DNA of 64,000 nt from Larimichthys crocea (GCF_000972845.2 NC_040032.1:18904636-18968635), one strand, 5' to 3'; numbered from the stretch's first letter, positions 40,830 to 53,874 are shown. Translations and numbers: made by a program. The notes: generated from the letters alone by a model not told the origin.

Positions 40830-41060
40830 TGTCTCCTGATTGGTTATTGGTGGCGCTTCAGCCAGATTCAAACCCTCCGCTGCTGAGGCTTGACAGGTTT
40901 GGCCGAAGCCGCTGACCACTAGAGTTTGACAGGAGCCTTTGTGTTCTCTCAGGACAATAGGGGTGAGAGGTGGGGGGTCAAACCAAACTCCTACACACCC
41001 CCTCCGCACCCCGCTTCATCTGTAAAGTCCTCGCCTGCTGACCTTTAACCCCTCCTGTCA
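40830..41060. promoter_or_regulatory. Candidate intronic conserved element
   Basis: Unique sequence with moderate G+C, spanning CTGATTGGTTATTGGTGGCG (an inverted CCAAT-type motif) to CTGACCTTTAACCCCTCCTG. No recognisable protein in either strand. Confidence 0.2.
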
Positions 41061-41993
41061 TTGTCTAAGTAAAAATAATAAAATCTGTTCCGGCAAATGC
41101 CTGAGAGACTGCTGTCTTTATTGTACGTCTTTCTGTTGGCTTTTCCCTCCATCCTCGCCTTCTAATATGGAAGGCTGACACTAAGATTATGGCCAGATTA
41201 TGCTTTGAGTCTTCTGGCAGATGGTGCAGGTTCTCCTTCTCGTGCTGGCCTTTGGCAACTTCCCATTTCTTAATGAAACTCAACAAACAGGAATTGGGTT
41301 GGTAATGGATCTTGTGGGATTAAGCTTAATAAATGTGCTTGACAGCAACTGCTTCAATTGAGAGGTGAAAGATGTTTTTTTTTTCTAAAACCTTCTTTGA
41401 GCCCATTTCGGTTTTGGATTTGTCAGAAGATAGGGATCATTACAGGGTATTGAATGTCACGTGGGAGTGAAGATGACCTAACTAACTGAATCTGAAGCAT
41501 TGGGTTACAGCAAGTTGCTATAAACCTTTTTCTTCTTTAAGTGTTCTTATAGTGGGTCGAGTTATGTGCTGTGCTTATGTAGGTCACTGAGTCACTTCAG
41601 GACAATTGGAGCGAGCATGCTGCCATTTGTGATGGTGTTGAATTTTCACTTTTCTGAGCAACACCCTGGCAAAACCAGCGAAGGAAAAAAAAACAAACAC
41701 CTATTGAGTTCTTACACTTCTGCTTTGTACTGAAAGTTGCAGTAGGTTTTCAAAACTGACTCCATTTCAGTTCCACCTGCCAAAGTATTCATATTTGTAT
41801 CAAGCAACAACTATTACATTTTCAGTGCATCAAATCCACATCTATCCATCTATCCAAAGATAGAATAAGTCATCAAGATTACAAATTTGATGTGACAATC
41901 AAGGTAACTTCATAGTTGGGGTGGTCGGTACCAATAACGCATTGAATTTTAGTCAGCTGTATCTAATTAATGTTAATTCTTTAAGTCATTTTA

Positions 41994-41995
<2 letters not shown>

Positions 41996-42075
<80 letters not shown>
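41996..42075. repeat. (ATT)n-(AAT)n triplet-repeat palindrome
   Basis: Thirty-five bases of TTA/ATT repeat (41996-42030) are followed, after a single A, by AAT repeat from 42032 to 42075. The two arms are perfect reverse complements over 35 bp, so the single strand can form a long hairpin with a minimal loop. The + frame translation across it is poly-Leu then poly-Asn, which is an artefact. Confidence 0.95.
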
Positions 42076-42529
42076 GCTATGTTTAGTCCACATTACTTTG
42101 ACAAAAGGGTGGACCTCAAAAACAAGCAACTGCGCTGTTTTGTCAGATTATGTTTGTGTAGAAACAAGATAAGTTTGTGGAAGTTCTTGGTTTTAGATTT
42201 CACAGGCCTATTGTGCAGATCACCAATAAAAGGAGTGGACTTTAATTTATAATGTAGAGAAAAGAATTTAAATTGCCATATTAGCAGTGAAATGGAGATC
42301 TGATGTTTTCGACAAAGCCTTCAGCCCTCCGACCCAGAGTACATATCCTTCAGTTATGTCACATCACAGAAAAGTGTGCGTGGAAGTCATCACTGCCGCC
42401 TTTTCTCTCTGAAGCCAACCAGCCCCCTCCTTCCCTGAACCTTTTCTTTTTCCCCTATGAAGCAGCAACCCCCCCAACACACAGACAAAAGTCAGGTCTG
42501 TAACCCCTGCAGCCCCACCCCCCGTGCTC

Positions 42530-42800
42530 TTTGACCTATAGTGGAGGCCTGGCTGAGCACAAACAGTGGTCGTCCCCTGAAGCCCTCCCACCACCTCCAC
42601 CTCCACCACAGGCTCCTGTTTCACTCGGGCAATGAAAGGACCTACTGTAAATAACAGGGGCCTGGCTGACCCCAGCGTTTATCTGGGCCTGAGACCCCTG
42701 CATCCATCCTACTGTAACAGAGCCCACCGCTCACAATAGACTCTCTCATGGGTGTTAGACTGTGGGCTCTCTCCCCTCTGTGCCCACTCAGAATGGGGAT
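42530..42800. promoter_or_regulatory. Candidate intronic conserved element, GC-rich
   Basis: A G+C-rich island (about 42390-43050) whose central portion has complex sequence such as GGACCTACTGTAAATAACAG and CAGCGTTTATCTGGGCC. The latter holds a GATA-type TTATCT core. ORFs across it lack recognisable domains. Confidence 0.22.
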
Positions 42801-43303
42801 TAGAAAAAAAAAGAAGGGCCCCTGTCAGGTCCTCCAAGGGGGTCAACCCCCTCCAAACCAGCATCACAACCCCATCCCACAGACACTTTAGCCTTTGTCC
42901 CTGTGTGAGACTTGGGAGCAGGGACGGATAGAGGGAATGTGAAGGTGGGGCTAAAGCCTGAGACCAATCACTCTGACAAAATGCTGGATCAAACTCATGG
43001 CTCCAAACACCATCAAAGCTCAACCCTGAGCTCAAGCCACTAAGACATTTCCACTCTGATTCAACTGTTTGCTTCTTTCCGGATCTGTGTCACTTGATTT
43101 CCTAAAAGATTTGGGAACTTTTTAGATCTAGGATGTTTAATAGATTTTCTGTGTTAGTTGGGCTACAGCCCAGTGGTGAAACGATTAGCTGATTGACTTA
43201 TTAGACTAATTACTTAATTGCAAAACAAAGAAATCAATCAATAAATAATAATGGACAATTTAGAACAGTGTTTCCTCAAGCTTTTTACACTGTGTACCAC
43301 CTC

Positions 43304-43321
43304 AGAAAATATTCAAGTTCC
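43304..43321 (+). repeat. Left target-site duplication of the SINE
   Basis: AGAAAATATTCAAGTTCC, identical to 43534-43551. Confidence 0.92.
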
Positions 43322-43533
43322 GGGGTGGTGTTTAGTTCAGTTGGTAGAGCTCAGTTGTGCGAAGGCTCAGTCCTTGCTGCGGAAGCCCAGGGTTTGAATC
43401 CGACCTGTGGTTCTTTCCCGCATGTCATTCCCCGTCTCTCTCTCCCCGCATTCCTGTCATTTTTCAGCTGTCTCTATCAAATAAAGCTTGAAAAGGCCAA
43501 AAAAATAATCTTTAAAAAAAAGGAAAGAAGAAA
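43322..43533 (+). mobile_element. tRNA-derived SINE, full-length looking, recent
   Basis: The head is tRNA-like, with an A box TAGTTCAGTTGG at 43333-43344 and a B box GGTTTGAATCC at 43391-43401, the internal RNA polymerase III promoter. The body contains CCGCATGTCATTCCCCGTCT and CAAATAAAGCTTGAAAAGGC, a form widespread in teleost genomes. The tail is A-rich. The insertion is bounded by an 18-bp perfect duplication. It is inserted antisense to zbtb16. SINEs encode no protein and move using a partner LINE. I cannot assign the family name without a library. Confidence 0.88.
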
Positions 43534-43551
43534 AGAAAATATTCAAGTTCC
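43534..43551 (+). repeat. Right target-site duplication of the SINE
   Basis: Identical to 43304-43321. Confidence 0.92.
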
Positions 43552-43904
43552 ACCACTAGGACAGACTTTAAAATACAGCAGTGTATATGGACTGTATTCA
43601 GCTATGGACAGTTGTATGCAGTAGGCAGGTTTATTGCTCATAAAAAGAATATTTATCATTTGGAGCCACGACTGCAGTGTTCACTGTCTTGCCATCACAG
43701 TTTAACCTGTAACTATGGATGGATAAAATACAAACGTATTTTAATTTACATTCCAACAATCAAAATTTTCTAGTGTTTTGATTGGATAATATGTTTTTAA
43801 ATTAATTAATTTCATTAAAAATATAGATTTTTTTATTTATTTATCATATTTTGAGAACCAGTTATTTAAGTCAGTTATGAAGGAGAAATGACAAACAGTG
43901 TTTG

Positions 43905-43997
43905 TGTGGTGATGAGCATTTTCTGACATGTTATAGATTAAATCATTAAATGATATATTCATTATTGGATAAATTAACAATAAAATAACTGTAACCA
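43905..43997 (+). mobile_element. Degraded MITE-like relic (ATTAAT-rich teleost repeat)
   Basis: The order GCATTTTCTGACATGTTATA, GATTAAATCATTAAATGATA and AATAAAATAACTGTAACC resembles the end of a common fish repeat that carries ATTTTCTGAC, then GATTAATCGATTAATC, then AATAATCGTTAGTTGCAG. The copy is diverged. A second possible scrap lies at 43165-43210 (AAACGATTAGCTGATTGAC). Confidence 0.4.
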
Positions 43998-44140
43998 TGG
44001 TTTAAATATCTTCAAGGATCTTCAATTTTGGGATCTCTTGCTAGCTAGGATTAGTCAGAAGAAAAGAAAAAAAGAGGTCAAGTTAGGTGATGATGAAGAT
44101 GATGATGATGACACAGCCTCATCCTGTCTATCAGCTAGCC

Positions 44141-44142
<2 letters not shown>

Positions 44143-44189
<47 letters not shown>
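44143..44189 (+). repeat. (GA)n microsatellite
   Basis: About 23 uninterrupted GA units on +, so (CT)n in the zbtb16 sense strand; preceded at 44083-44111 by (GAT)n-type repeats. Confidence 0.97.
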
Positions 44190-44192
<3 letters not shown>

Positions 44193-45419
44193 CGTTTCGG
44201 GTCAGAGGCTAAGTGAAATATATCCCCACTCTGAGGCATGCAAGAGAGAGGATGCAGGAAGCTGAGGGCCAGAGATAAGGGCACAGACGTGGGTGATAAG
44301 CACCCAAACACCTGTTAGGGAAGCTCCAGCTCCTCGCCTCAGACCAACACTCACAGGAGGCAATAAAACACAAGCAGGGAAGGAAGAGGAGTAAAAAAAA
44401 AAAAAAAGAAAAGAAAGACAGTATATGGACAAAACCATCAGAGAGAAAACTGCCGCTATAATCTTCTTTTCTTTACCGAAAGGTGAAAGCGGGGAGTTAA
44501 AACTGCAGAGGGTGTCTGGGTGCTGCTGCACGTATGAGGGGGATAAAACCCCATCCTGTTTTACACCATGCTTAATGGCATATGGCGGGAGCCTACAGCA
44601 TCATTTGTAAGGTCAGCAGTGAGACAGGAGTGGCAGAAATGATGCTGTTTGAGTCATGACATGTCAGAGCCACCCGCTTCAGTGATCAGTCCAGGAAATG
44701 GAATGGCTTTTTTTCCCCTTTTTTTACTATCCCACTCTCGCCTTTCGGGGCCCAGGGACAAACAGACAAACACAAAACAATCTGGAAGCGGTCAAGAGAG
44801 ACCTTGGAGACGCCTGACAGCCGTGCAGTAAACAAGAAAGAGAGGATTCATAATGTATCATGGGAGAAATTTATGGGTGGATTATGGCAGGAAAACCAAC
44901 TGACCAATTAAATGACATTTGCTATCAAGTACCTCATCAGTGGCAATCTGAAAATGATGATATCAATTAGACTTAGACTGATAAAGTCATAATCCAACAT
45001 CTTCCAGTCAATTGTAAATGGTTGATTTTGTGTTTTTAAAAATAGAATTTTCATCTTTCATTACTCTACAAAACACTCTAATTGCCAAGTTCAGTCAAAG
45101 CCGTGCCCAGTGTGTCCTGTCATGAGCAATGTTTATGGAAATGTACAATGTAATAATGACATAAACCAAATAAAATGAATTTATATTCTAAACACAATTA
45201 CATACATTGTGGTATCAACCTATGTGTACAGAAATACACATTAAATAAAATATATGGAAGTAAGAAAAAAAAAGAATGTTTTCTAATTATAATTTATAAC
45301 TTTTTTTTTAATTTGCCAAACTTGGTTTAATATTTTAATATTTTTAAGGGTTGTAATAATATACCATAGTGATTTGTAAGGTATGACGGAGAAATTTGTC
45401 TTGTGTGTTTTCTGTGTTA

Positions 45420-45461
45420 GTGTGTGTGTGTGCGTGTGTATATACATATACATACATACAC
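45420..45461 (+). repeat. TG/TA compound microsatellite
   Basis: GTGTGTGTGTGCGTGTG followed by TATATACATATACATACATA. Confidence 0.85.
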
Positions 45462-47194
45462 TGAGAGTGTAGGATGAACATAATTACAGATTGATTATTT
45501 ATAATAGAACTGGTCAAAAACTGCATTGGCTGTCTAAAGAAAAGAAAATGAAATAGCTGCAACATTTTTCTCTACACAAGCACAATTTTATATATCTGAA
45601 TTTTAAAATAATTAACATCAGCTCCTGTTTCAAAATGAGCCTCTGTATGAATTTAAATGTATAAAAACAGAAATTAAAAAAAAAAAGTGGTGAACAGCCC
45701 TTTAACATAGAAATTCACTGGTATGATTTACACCTCTAATGATATGTGTGTTTATTCTCTGACTCTCACTCTGTTTTCAGACATTCTTGCTCTTCAAGCA
45801 GACAAATCTCCCTTCAATTGAATCAACCCCCACCTCACATGCAGCCTGTGTGAGGGGGCCGGCCTATCCATCATCAGCTCTCTCCCTCTGGTAATCTCTC
45901 TGGGCGTCTTCGGTCAGCAAATACATAAATCAATTATGGTTTTAAGCTTTATGCCATGATTTACCCAACTGATCCCTCCTGGATTACAGCGGAGCTTAAA
46001 ACGTGTCGGTCGGCACTAAAGCTCCAAGTCGCCTTGACATTCATTGCACTCCTGCCACGACGCTCACCAAGCTGCATGTCAGATGCCTGAAGTATAGATC
46101 AGGCTGACAGGCAGCTTAGTGATATGCCAAGACGTTCATCTTTGGTAATAAAATTTGGATTTCTTGGCATCCTAACCCATTGTAACTTAAATGTATCAAT
46201 GGTTTTATCAACATCTGAGGGAGTAATATCCTGAAATTATGTACTAGTAAAAACACTTAAAATTGTGGACTGATCCTTCCAGCAACAGTGAATGATTGCA
46301 ACCGAACTGTCAAGTTAGACGTGACATTGTTGGGTGACAGCCAATAAGAAACTGATAAATAAAAATGACTAATAAGGTGCTAGTGGCCTGTAAACTAACA
46401 TGCTCATTGCTAAGTAGCATAAAATAGGAGGACGTGACTATTATCTTTAAAATTATATTATGACATATATTAATAAAAGTATTTACATTAAATTAATAGA
46501 GCAACCTATTCTCATGGCATCAACTTTGGTATGTAGATCTATGTATCCTACCAAACAATTCAGTACCCAATAAAAACCTCACAAATAATCCACACAAAAC
46601 CTAAAAATCTGTATTTTTGTCAATGGGTGGTTAGTTTTAATTTATGTAACATGAATTATTTCAGTTATTTTTAGGCTAAATTAGTTTGAGACTTTCATCA
46701 TGGTTCCCTCGACTTTAACGTAAAAATGTCCCAATTGAGCAGCTCACTTCCTCAAAGAGGTGATGTACTTTCATCTGCCTCAAGGGGTTACTTAAATTAT
46801 TGCATCAATTTTTTTGTCCTCCTCTATGAAGTGGCTACATTAGTAAAGGATTTATGTTTCCAATATGTTTCACTGTATTTCCACTTAACGCACTGCCGCC
46901 AATGTTCGCATCGTAGAACCCGAACTGCTCATCATTCCTTGCTATTGTGATATCCTTAATTGCCACTGACTACTTTGTCAAGTTCACATCTTTTTAGCAA
47001 TTCTAACCCACTATGCATTACCAATAACATTAATTATTGGAAGTTATTGGCAGTCAAGATCTTCCCAGCTTGTGAACATCTAGTTAGCACTAACCGAGCA
47101 TTCACCTGTTGAGCAAACATGGTTCTTTGGGCTCTGATGAGGTGGATTAAAAGCTAACATGGTGCTACTCTGGCCTCGGTTTCCTACCTGAGAG

Positions 47195-47420
47195 CTCCTT
47201 TGTGACAGGTGATGGTGGAGAGAATGGGGGGTAATTTTTATGACCAGCTTCTTAGCGTGCTGGTATCACTCCATTGGGGCCCCTTGCCAATCTCTGGCAA
47301 ACCATTCAAGTGGCAACAAAGAGGCTAATTAGAAGCTCTCTCGCTGGAAGCCCGCGGAGGGCTCTGGTTTGATACTTCCCAGGGAGGCTAGGGGGCCTCT
47401 GAGGTGGCAGTGGCAGCTTT
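47195..47420. promoter_or_regulatory. Candidate intronic conserved element
   Basis: Unique G+C-moderate block with GGGTAATTTTTATGACCAGC, AACCATTCAAGTGGCAAC (an NKX2-type CAAGTGG core) and AGGCTAATTAGAAGC. It ends at a CA microsatellite. Inferred from texture and motifs. Confidence 0.28.
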
Positions 47421-47422
47421 TT

Positions 47423-47458
47423 CACACACACATACACTCACACACACACACACACACA
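47423..47458 (+). repeat. (CA)n microsatellite, interrupted
   Basis: CACACACACATACACTCA then about ten CA units. Confidence 0.93.
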
Positions 47459-48179
47459 GGACATTTGTGAGCACACTTGGGTTGGCCCTTTGGCTCTAAC
47501 ACATTTGCTCATTGTGGCCATCCTCCCCATGGTCTGCAAGAGCAATAGAATCAGAGAGGGGGAACCGACACATCTTCTTTCATGTGGCGGGGACCCAGAG
47601 AGGGGATGCTAATGGGATATCGATGGGATTAGAACCCTGAGCGTTCAGGACCAGGAGAACAGAGGCAGGGCTCTATGAACTAGAACTAAAACCCACTCAC
47701 CTTTAAGGCCAGATCATTCTATTCTATTGACTTTTTCTTTTTTAAATGGGAAAGCTAACAATGACGTCTGCACTTTAATACAGTAAAAAGAGAAGGTAAT
47801 AAAGTTTTTCTTTTTTTTTAACACTATTAAAGCATTCTCCCTGCTGAAATTCACCCACTGTGTATTTACAGAGAAACAGTGGCACAACCTCTCCCCCTGC
47901 CACCAGTCACAGCAGCTTCTGGGAGTAGAGATACACATCAGGAAGTTAAAACCGATAACACATTTGCATGTCACCTGATAACTGGCTGTAATTAGTACTC
48001 CCCTTGAGCCCCCTCACACCACACACCCACCCCATGACAAAACAACAGCAAAAAAATAAAAAAATAAAAAAATAAATAATAAAAAAACCCACACGCTTAC
48101 ATGGACACACACAAGACCAACTTCCAGTACAGTATGTTATCCTTATCCCTCCCTCCAGACCACAAGGCCCCCACAGGGA

Positions 48180-48420
48180 CAAAAGATAGGGGCCTCAGTG
48201 TGTTCGTTTCATAGCAGCCCCTGCCAAACCGCATCAGCAAAGGCCACGTCTGCCGAGCGCTGTTAGCCACACAGAGGCAGCTGGTCGCACCAAGTCAAGC
48301 TGCTAACTTTTATTGCACAAGCACCTCCCTCTACTCTTATCTCAGAGAGGGAGGCGATCTAATCAGCCTACAGATTAGATGGCTATTGCCATAGCCACTG
48401 CCTAGATATTAGACCCTTTT
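48180..48420. promoter_or_regulatory. Candidate intronic conserved element
   Basis: Complex sequence with AAAGGCCACGTCTGCCGAGC, CTTATCTCAGAGAGGGAGGC and CAGATTAGATGGCTATTGCC; no coding signal. Contains a GATA core (TTATCT). Composition-based call. Confidence 0.22.
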
Positions 48421-50254
48421 CTCTCTATGTTGCCCTTCTGTTTTTCCCTCCTTCTTGTTTCAAAAAGCATCTCAGTTCCTTCTAAAATAGCATCTCCACC
48501 AGACACAAGATGACGGCCCACCACCTGACGACACTGGACGACAATAAAATGCTTGATCTGTACGAAGGTTTGTGTGCGTGTGTGTATGTGTGTGCGTGTA
48601 GTCCATTCCACATGATGTAACCCCCTGTGTTAAGTCTTTAATCGATACATCTCCCTATCCTGACAGTGAGGACAGAGCCCAGATCTGAGATCAGAGCGAT
48701 GGCAGTGTAAATCTTTACGGTTCAACCAGAGCCTTTTAAAGCCTGTCTATAATTGGGCCTCAGCCAGCAGCTGCCTTGGCTGCGTCTATCACCGTGGGCC
48801 CGGTCAAAGCACCAGTTCCTTGGGGGCATAAACAAACACCTCACCTCCACTAAGGGCAAAAAAAGCACCTGTGTGAGGATAAAAAGAAAGACGATGTGGC
48901 AGCCAGATTTGAATAAGTCCTCTGCTGTTGTCTGTGGTTGAGGTATTTTTTGGAGAGGAGTTTTCGTTGAGTGAGGCTTTTTTGTGCTATTGGATTATTA
49001 CACCAACATGTACTGTACCACTGAGTGCAAGCCGGGGAGACTTAGCTGACTGAGTGATTTCAAATAGAGGGTAATCCACTGCCATGTAATGGATGCTTTG
49101 TTGCCGGGCTTCTTTGAGGAAGCAGGAAAATGCTCACACAGTTTTACAGGTCAGGATCATAAGCTTGAAGCTGGTTTAGTTTTATTTTGGGTTTATTTCA
49201 GTCCAAAGGTGATATACTGTATGAGAGCAAGACAAACAAACAATGAAGCACACATCTGACTACCTACTTCAAAACACACACTATCATCCATAATTTTTTC
49301 CAAAATGCTGGCACAGTTCATTCCTCCTATACAGAGAAACCCTCTCCAACGTTGAGTAGAGAAACCTAAAACACTGATATAAGACACGGACAGCAGTAAA
49401 TGCACAGCGGCGGGTGCACACAATTCTGCACATATTACATTAGGTGTCTGAGTATGTGGACATGTTCCACACATTCACCCTAAAACTTAAATTGGAACCT
49501 CTCCACGACATGTTTTTATTTTTATTTTCTACCACGTGTGCAGTCAGAGCTCTCAAACATTTTGTGGATACAAATTTGCCTTAGCAGTGCTTGCCTGTCG
49601 CTGTGCCTTCCATTTAGGTAGACAGTGGAAAGAATACAGACAGAAAAGTTGCTGCAAGTTGATCATAAGACTTGCTGCCACATCACATGCACTGTGTTGC
49701 TTTTGGTGACTGTTTCACCGTCAGCTCAGTGCTGTTTGATGATAGTGGCAGCTATGGGTGCAGCAATTCAAATCCCTCGAGGCTTCTGAAGCATCGATTT
49801 GACCACCACATCTTGGTTGTTAAATGGAGCCACAGAAACCAAATTTGGTCAAAGAGGGTGGAGTGGAGCTGACTGACAGCTCATTGTGAACCTGTCAATC
49901 AAGCAAACAGTAAAATATTCAAAATTGCAACACGTGATAGAAAATGATAATACTTATCAGGATCATGGTTTGCCGTTCCAAAAGATCTTTTAAAGTAAAT
50001 ATTATGCAAGTACAGATTTTCTGAAGCCAACATCTACGAACCTTTTGCTGCCACTTACATAACTTGCAATCACAGTGGCCATTTACTCAGTTGCTTATGG
50101 TGTGAATGTCTAGTAAGAAACCAATGGTTAATGGTTGATAGTGGCCAAAGCACACTAGTATCAGTGTGTAGGGAATCAACTTGTATACCTTCCACTGGCC
50201 TCACCTCAACGCAAGGTATATGTGTGTGTGCATACATCTTTATCACCTGCAACA

Positions 50255-50420
50255 AACGCTATGGGCCGCTATCTGGACTCAATCTGCTCTCGGTTTACTG
50301 AGGAGGAGTGCCATGGGTTATCTGTCCCTCTGATATGCACAGATAAGGGCCTTGGGCCCACTGTTTAAACACCTGGGGCCCGGGGTATTAAAGCGCCCTC
50401 CGCACCCCTTTGCCACAAAA
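50255..50420. promoter_or_regulatory. Candidate intronic element with convergent GATA pair
   Basis: TTATCT at 50318-50323 and AGATAA at 50341-50346 are two GATA-factor consensus sites in opposite orientation, about two helical turns apart. They sit within unique G+C-rich sequence that includes GGCCGCTATCTGG and GTTTAAACACCTGGGGCCCG. The motifs are visible; function is inferred. Confidence 0.3.
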
Positions 50421-53400
50421 GGAGAGGAAATGGAAGAGTGAGCGCTGGCTGCTACTGCTGCTGAGGGAAATGTGTGTTACAAGAAATGAACACATGAGTG
50501 TGTGCGCGTGCAGAGGTTAATGCTGGGGTGATTATTTCCACCGCCCCCACCTAGTACCCAAATAGTATACCCATCAATAATAAAAAAAATCATGAGCCAA
50601 AACAGAGAGGAAGGAATTCATTGACTTATTTGAGTCATTCCCCTTCAAAAAAAAAAAAACTGTATTATGAAAAGACAGGGTTAAAGCATTGATGGTTATC
50701 AGTAATGTTTAACGGCTATATACTGGAAAAGCTCTCCTTTAAAATAGGCTCTTTTTTCACTTATGTGATGTACATTACAGCGAGGGTCAGTCATTTGCAT
50801 GAGAATGGACGATTAAGTGAAAGAGATAAACCCAAGGCTAGTTCCCGTGAATTGGATGCTGTGTTTGGAATACCAAGCAGTGGAGGTTTTTTTTTTTTTT
50901 CTTCTTTCCCCCGCAAGTGCAGAATTAGCCCCGTGCATCATGCATTTATTTTCCCAATAATCACTTAGGTCCTTCCTGTGTTGATTATTTTCTCAGTGCA
51001 AGGGTTACTAAAATATTGCTGTAATCCTGTCTCCCTGAAGCGGTAACAACACTCACCCTGGGCTTCCTTTAAGAAATAAATCTAAGGCTTGTCAGTGGGG
51101 AGGTGGTGGGGTGAGTTGCTGGAGAAGAGAAGGCGGGGATGGTTATTGTGGTCAGATGGGGATTGCTTAGATGCAGTCAATGGAAGCTCTATGGCACCTA
51201 TAAAGTGTGGCCCTTCATGGAGCTTCATACATTTCTTTGGATAGAGCTGGATATCACTTCAAATGTTTCTCTGAGTTCCATTACTAATACCACAACAATA
51301 TGTCTTTGATACTTTAAAGATGTTGACTAAATATAAGCAGCTATACAATAACTTAACCCAAATCATCTAAGATTAGCAAAATTTTGATCTGATTGATGAG
51401 TCGTGTGACCAAAGAATAAGTAAAAATGCCAAATCTGATCAGATGTATTTTGTGGTTTCGACATCCATCCCTACTTCAAAGTAGCATTTCTTGTGCTTAC
51501 ACTTCTTATTGGTATACATTTCTATATCCCATAAGTGGCTCAATTCACACACCACTCGTGTAGCCATTATACAATGTATTCAGTCTTGGTGCAGGGTTCT
51601 TTATGATATAATCCAGGGCACAGAGGAATGAAAGGGAGCAGAGACTAAATTTATACAGGAAGTGGGTACTTTCTGGTGCATTCATTTTAACATAGACGCG
51701 CACACACAGACACCTCACACCAACGACCTGTGCAACATCTGGAAACAATTACACTCATGTTTGACTTGACCTGTGTGCACCATGTGAACTCTGCCAACTT
51801 TTTTGTGTGTTTGTTGCAGAGGCAGCGGTGACCCTGACACAGTGGCTGTGGGGAAATGATGTGTAATTAGTCGGAGGGAACACGACTCCACTCGTCTGAA
51901 ATAAAACTTCTTGTATTCACATCAAAAGAATCAGGCAGCCTGACAGGCTGTACACAGAAAAAAAAAAAAAAAAGCAAAGCATTTGATATGCTATCAAATG
52001 ACCCACATTGGAATTTGTGAGGACATGAAGAGCGTCTGAATTATCAAGCATCTCAGGGTAGCACAGCAGACCTTTCATGTGCGGACAGCAAAGCAGACAG
52101 CGGATGATGCAATGTTTGATTTCTACACTTCAGGAGGCTGTCAGGACAGCACGTACAATATTAAACAGTGTCGTGTCGGTGTATCAACCAGTCTAAATTA
52201 ACCCATTAGTATGCTACAGGGCGAAGCGGGAAGATCAATGCATGAAACGGTTTGGAAATCTCCTTTGATACAAGATTTCCCAGCTTGAGCGAATTGATGA
52301 AATTCCTCTTGAAACACAGGCAACCATTTCACACGCCAGACTTCTCTCAAGACAGAGACTAGTGGAGCCTGTCCTTTAACACAGTGGTCCTACGTTAATG
52401 CATCTCACACAGAGTGTATTTTAAAACTGTTGTTAAAGGATGCAAAGGAAAGAGTTGATAAAAAGCAACTCAAAGTTCGCTTCTACCATTGCTGATTTCT
52501 TTCTCCATGCAGAAATTTCAGTTTTTCCATTTTCATTTCCATTCAATGAATAATGAGCATTCATTCATCACAAAGGCCGCACAAATTTGTACACTTAAAA
52601 ATAAAATGAAGTAACACTGCACAATAGTGTAAGTCTGAAAACAAATACACTTCTCTTTGGGGTAAAAGACATTCTGTAATATTCAGTATTTTTAAAGACA
52701 ACACTTTAGACAGATTTAGAAACTGAAGAGCACGGACAGAATCAAACCGGCTCTTGCATACTAAGATACTGGCTCAAGCATGAGGGGATGGGTGATGGGG
52801 TTCAAAACCTCAAGTGAACTTTAACCACTGCGCATTCCTATTGATTTAAGCAAACATTACAGGGTGAGAAGGTGGCCTTCAAGTTAAAAAAAAAAAAAAA
52901 AAGCCTCCAGTCACAAATCACAAAAAAACACTTCAACTGTGCAAAATTCACAAAGAAGTGCTACAAGCGCATTCGACAAGGTGCACGATTGGGCTGATAT
53001 AATTTGACAGATGTAGATAAACACAAAACTACAGTTTTGAAAAAATCTACAGGTCGCTTTTTAGTCAAGAGGAAAGTTTCCAGGCTTTAAGATGTATTTA
53101 TGTTCATTGATTGATATAGCACTGCGCTGGTTTACTGCCACTCCCCTGTCCTAGAACTACCTCCCTGTCTCAAAACCCAGGTTCAGCACTCATTTCCTGG
53201 GCTGACCGTCTACTCCAATTATCGAGCTAATAAGGGCCCCCCTTGTGCAGTTATTGGAAAGGGGAGGTGAGTCGGGTGCAGAATGAGGGGGTACCACTTT
53301 GGTAAGTGTGTGTGATAGCTGCCGCCCACATCTTGTAAGATGTGACTAATGGCCTTAGACAATGTTACGACAGCACTGCTTCGGCAGTCACCTGGGCAGG

Positions 53401-53874
53401 CTTGGCAGTTATTGAAGAGATCTCTGGGCCTGAGCCACAGCGCTGTGGTTTATGTCTGTCAAAGGACAGCACTTACTCATATATTACAGATGTGTGGATG
53501 GGTTATTTTCATAGTTGTCATAATCACTGACACACGTAATGAGAGGCGTTAGCTTAAGAAAGCAAGCTGAAAACAAAACAACCACAATTCCCCCTATTCT
53601 CCTTCAAACAACTCTTAAAAATACGTACGGTACTTGATTAGCCAAAAACAGGTAACTTATACATTGGAAAGCCTTATAATTGAGTCTCTAATACCCATAG
53701 CAGTAATAAAACTAATATATTAATGTGGACTTCTGGTGCCAAACAACATTAGATTTTCCCTTTCTGCTGCACAGAAATCTTGCATGAACTTGAATTAAAA
53801 ATGTGATTAGTTAAAAACAAAAAAAGGCCAGAAGAACTGGCAAACATCTACAGAAAAAAGCTAATTTGGCTTAC

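Larger units (their letters stand above)
6067..53874 (-). other. zbtb16: zbtb16 intron 2 (about 47.8 kb)
   Basis: Lies between a strong donor (AG|GTAAGC at exon 2) and a strong acceptor (CAACAG at exon 3). I found no ORF with a recognisable domain. The content is AT-rich sequence with many CA/TG microsatellites, a SINE, two MITE-type relics, a triplet-repeat palindrome and several G+C-richer blocks that look like candidate regulatory elements (listed separately). Stretches not listed separately show nothing I can name. Confidence 0.9.

Noticed and set aside
40590..41009. 139-codon minus-strand open frame
   Set aside because: Its C-terminal half translates simple A/T sequence (YIYIYS) and the rest is not recognisable.
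41921..42172. Poly-Leu then poly-Asn ORF
   Set aside because: It is the translation of the ATT/AAT palindrome, not a protein.
43322..43420. A functional tRNA gene
   Set aside because: A and B boxes are present, but the sequence continues into a SINE body and A-rich tail with target-site duplications, so it is a SINE head.
49458..49470. p53 site (GGACATGTTCC)
   Set aside because: Only one half-site is present; a full response element needs two.
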